Source: Oceanihabitans iliipiscarium (GTDB lineage Bacteria > Bacteroidota > Bacteroidia > Flavobacteriales > Flavobacteriaceae). From it: a stretch of DNA of 64,000 bases. Shown here piece by piece: positions 62,854 through 64,000 of this stretch. The stretch's first letter is position 1. Each line of letters starts with the position of its first letter. The position numbers were made by a program, and so were the translations under genes. The stretch lies in NCBI RefSeq assembly GCF_042686125.1, contig NZ_JBHUOV010000002.1:1-64000 (forward strand), in the 5' to 3' direction. The notes beneath the pieces were generated by a model. That model did not search any database and was not told where the DNA came from. It worked only from the letters and a program-made list of their open reading frames with translations.

Positions 62854-62988
62854 TTGGGCGTTACCACAAGGGTCAGGCTTTCGGCAGTCGCTTTTATTTT
62901 TTCTATTCGAGGCTTTTTACTCAGCAAAAGAATATCGATAACAAAAAATAAAGAGCTTCAACAAAGCCTCAATCCTTAACGCGGCAAC
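62854..62988. repeat. Structured intergenic element with two nested inverted repeats
   Basis: About 135 bases between two Fe-S genes. The outer arms GCGTTA (62858-62863) and TAACGC (62977-62982) and the inner arms GAGGCTTT (62909-62916) and AAAGCCTC (62963-62970) are both exact. Outer boundaries read GGGCGTTACC and CCTTAACGCG. I recall a similar intergenic family in other Flavobacteriaceae but cannot verify it. No second copy was seen in this window. Confidence 0.55.
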
Positions 62989-63019
62989 CAACATAAAAAT
63001 AACATATAAACTCAATAAC

Positions 63020-63811
63020 ATGAGCGAACAACTGAAAGTGCCAACAATGGCAGAAATGATGGCAAAAGGCGAAAAACCTGATATTCTATTTTGGGTTGGA
63101 TCTGCTGGAAGTTACGACGATAGAGCAAAAAAAATAACCAAAGCTTTTGTAAAAATATTAAACAAAGCTCAAGTTAACTTTGCGGTTCTAGGTACAGAAG
63201 AAAGTTCAACAGGTGATGTGGCTAAACGTGCAGGAAACGAATTTTTATTCCAAATGCAAGCCTTAATGAATATTGAGTTGCTAAATGCTTACGAAGTTAA
63301 ACGTATAGTCACTTGCGATCCACATTCATTTAATTGCCTAAAAAACGAATATCGCAATCTTGGTGGCCACTACGAGGTATTACACCATACACAATTCATA
63401 AAAGAGCTAATCGATACTAATAAGATTGAAATTAAGGACGAACGCTATAAAGGCAAGCGCATCACTTTTCATGATCCTTGCTATTTAGGGCGAGCAAATT
63501 CAGAATACGATGCACCTAGAGAGGTGTTAGCCACACTAAATGCTAATATGGAAGAAATGAAGCGCAGCAAAGCTACTGCTTTATGCTGTGGTGCAGGAGG
63601 TGCTCAAATGTTTAAAGAACCTGAAAAAGGTGATAAAGATATAAATGAGTTACGTACGGAAGATGCTTTAAAAACCAATCCAGATATCATCGCAACTGGT
63701 TGTCCTTATTGCATGACCATGATGTCTGATGGTGTTAAAGTCAAAGAAAAAGAACAGGACATACAAGTAATGGATGTCGCCGAATTAATTGCAAACACTC
63801 AAGAATTATAA
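63020..63811 (+). CDS. CCG-domain Fe-S oxidoreductase subunit
   Basis: 263 residues. Two cysteine-rich CCG-type motifs: FHDPCYLGR with later ALCCGAGGAQMF, and TGCPYCMTMM, the HdrB/GlcF/LutA-like pattern that binds an unusual Fe-S cluster. It is the catalytic-type partner of the membrane Fe-S gene located 172 bases upstream, separated by the structured element. No substrate domain is attached. It ends 2 bases before the last gene. Confidence 0.88.
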   Translation: MSEQLKVPTMAEMMAKGEKPDILFWVGSAGSYDDRAKKITKAFVKILNKAQVNFAVLGTEESSTGDVAKRAGNEFLFQMQALMNIELLNAYEVKRIVTCDPHSFNCLKNEYRNLGGHYEVLHHTQFIKELIDTNKIEIKDERYKGKRITFHDPCYLGRANSEYDAPREVLATLNANMEEMKRSKATALCCGAGGAQMFKEPEKGDKDINELRTEDALKTNPDIIATGCPYCMTMMSDGVKVKEKEQDIQVMDVAELIANTQEL

Positions 63812-63813
63812 AT

Positions 63814-64000
63814 AATGCTCGTAGACTTTAATACCTTACCTGAAGAATCTCGTGTATGGATTTATCAAGCCAATCGTTCTTTTACCGAACAGGAAATCCA
63901 AGACATTTCTAATAAACTCAATCTGTTTATTGAAAATTGGACGGCTCATGGTAGTGACTTACAAGCTGGTCATACTCTTGTATATAAGCGCTTTATCGTT
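63814..64000 (+). CDS. Conserved hypothetical protein, 3' end outside window
   Basis: 62 codons from the ATG at 63814, open to the right edge: MLVDFNTLPEESRVWIYQAN, then SFTEQEIQDISNKLNLFIENW. Flavobacterial homologues of about 160 residues are often labelled ABC transporter ATPase, but no Walker motif is visible, so I do not use that name. The WxAHGxxL pattern (NWTAHGSDLQAGH) is a useful search tag. It is joined to the Fe-S genes. Confidence 0.7.

Noticed and set aside
1..64000. Prophage, insertion sequence, integron or defence system
   Set aside because: No transposase, integrase, phage structural gene, restriction enzyme or other defence-type gene was seen.

Overview
This window looks like a core chromosomal segment of a marine-type member of the Flavobacteriaceae (phylum Bacteroidota). 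The evidence is AT-rich DNA (roughly one third G+C by eye), promoters of the Bacteroidota type (TTTG, about 19 bases, TAnnTTTG), almost no Shine-Dalgarno sequences, a gamma/tau subunit without the zinc module, an LptD of the Bacteroidota type, DUF4834, DUF3822 and YfhO genes, and a large HYR-repeat surface protein of the kind exported by the type IX secretion system. The genus cannot be fixed from the sequence. No transposase, integrase, phage gene or CRISPR array was seen, and most of the window is ordinary housekeeping sequence.

Layout, 1-16 kb. The left edge cuts through a giant secreted protein with tandem HYR-like modules, preceded by a small secreted protein. A polyphosphate block follows: a SixA-like phosphatase, Ppk1 and Ppx/GppA. 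Next are two tandem outer-membrane barrels, then a minus-strand operon dnaX, lipoprotein, miaE. The RNase P RNA gene lies upstream of dnaX on the other strand. An operon of a membrane protein, DUF3822 and rsmD, and a divergent RecD-like helicase with DUF4126, complete this part.

Layout, 16-35 kb. A plus-strand envelope block holds kdsB, a HAD phosphatase, a KdnB-like dehydrogenase and a PlsC-like acyltransferase. KdsB plus KdnB points to 8-amino-Kdo in the LPS core. A tiny promoter-to-terminator unit follows. Minus-strand genes come next: a CarboxypepD_reg protein, yebC, the gcvT-glsA-epimerase-PCD run, and the threonine operon thrA-thrB-thrC. Then nnr, a TlpA-like lipoprotein and a lone hutH.

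Layout, 35-64 kb. A DksA-like protein sits with two paralogous small proteins, followed by clpC, gyrA with a TPR gene, an NlpC/P60 peptidase, a thiolase, a PgpH-type HD phosphodiesterase and a Ser-Pro-Arg tRNA cluster. The rest is envelope-heavy: a GNAT protein, a barrel with a lysine-rich tail, DUF4834, YfhO, GT4, a flippase, a basic-tailed secreted protein, ridA and lptD. Divergently from lptD run an amidase, an MCE protein, a two-gene Fe-S electron-transfer module and a final gene cut by the right edge. A structured intergenic element of about 130 bp lies between the two Fe-S genes.

Functionally the window is weighted to envelope building (Kdo/Kdo8N, LptD, MCE, amidase, flippase, acyltransferase), threonine synthesis, replication and RNA processing. 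The candidates for undescribed biology are modest: the mini-unit at 19.8 kb, the structured repeat at 62.9 kb, the paired PFIYI-motif proteins at 35-36 kb, and the uncharacterised secreted proteins.
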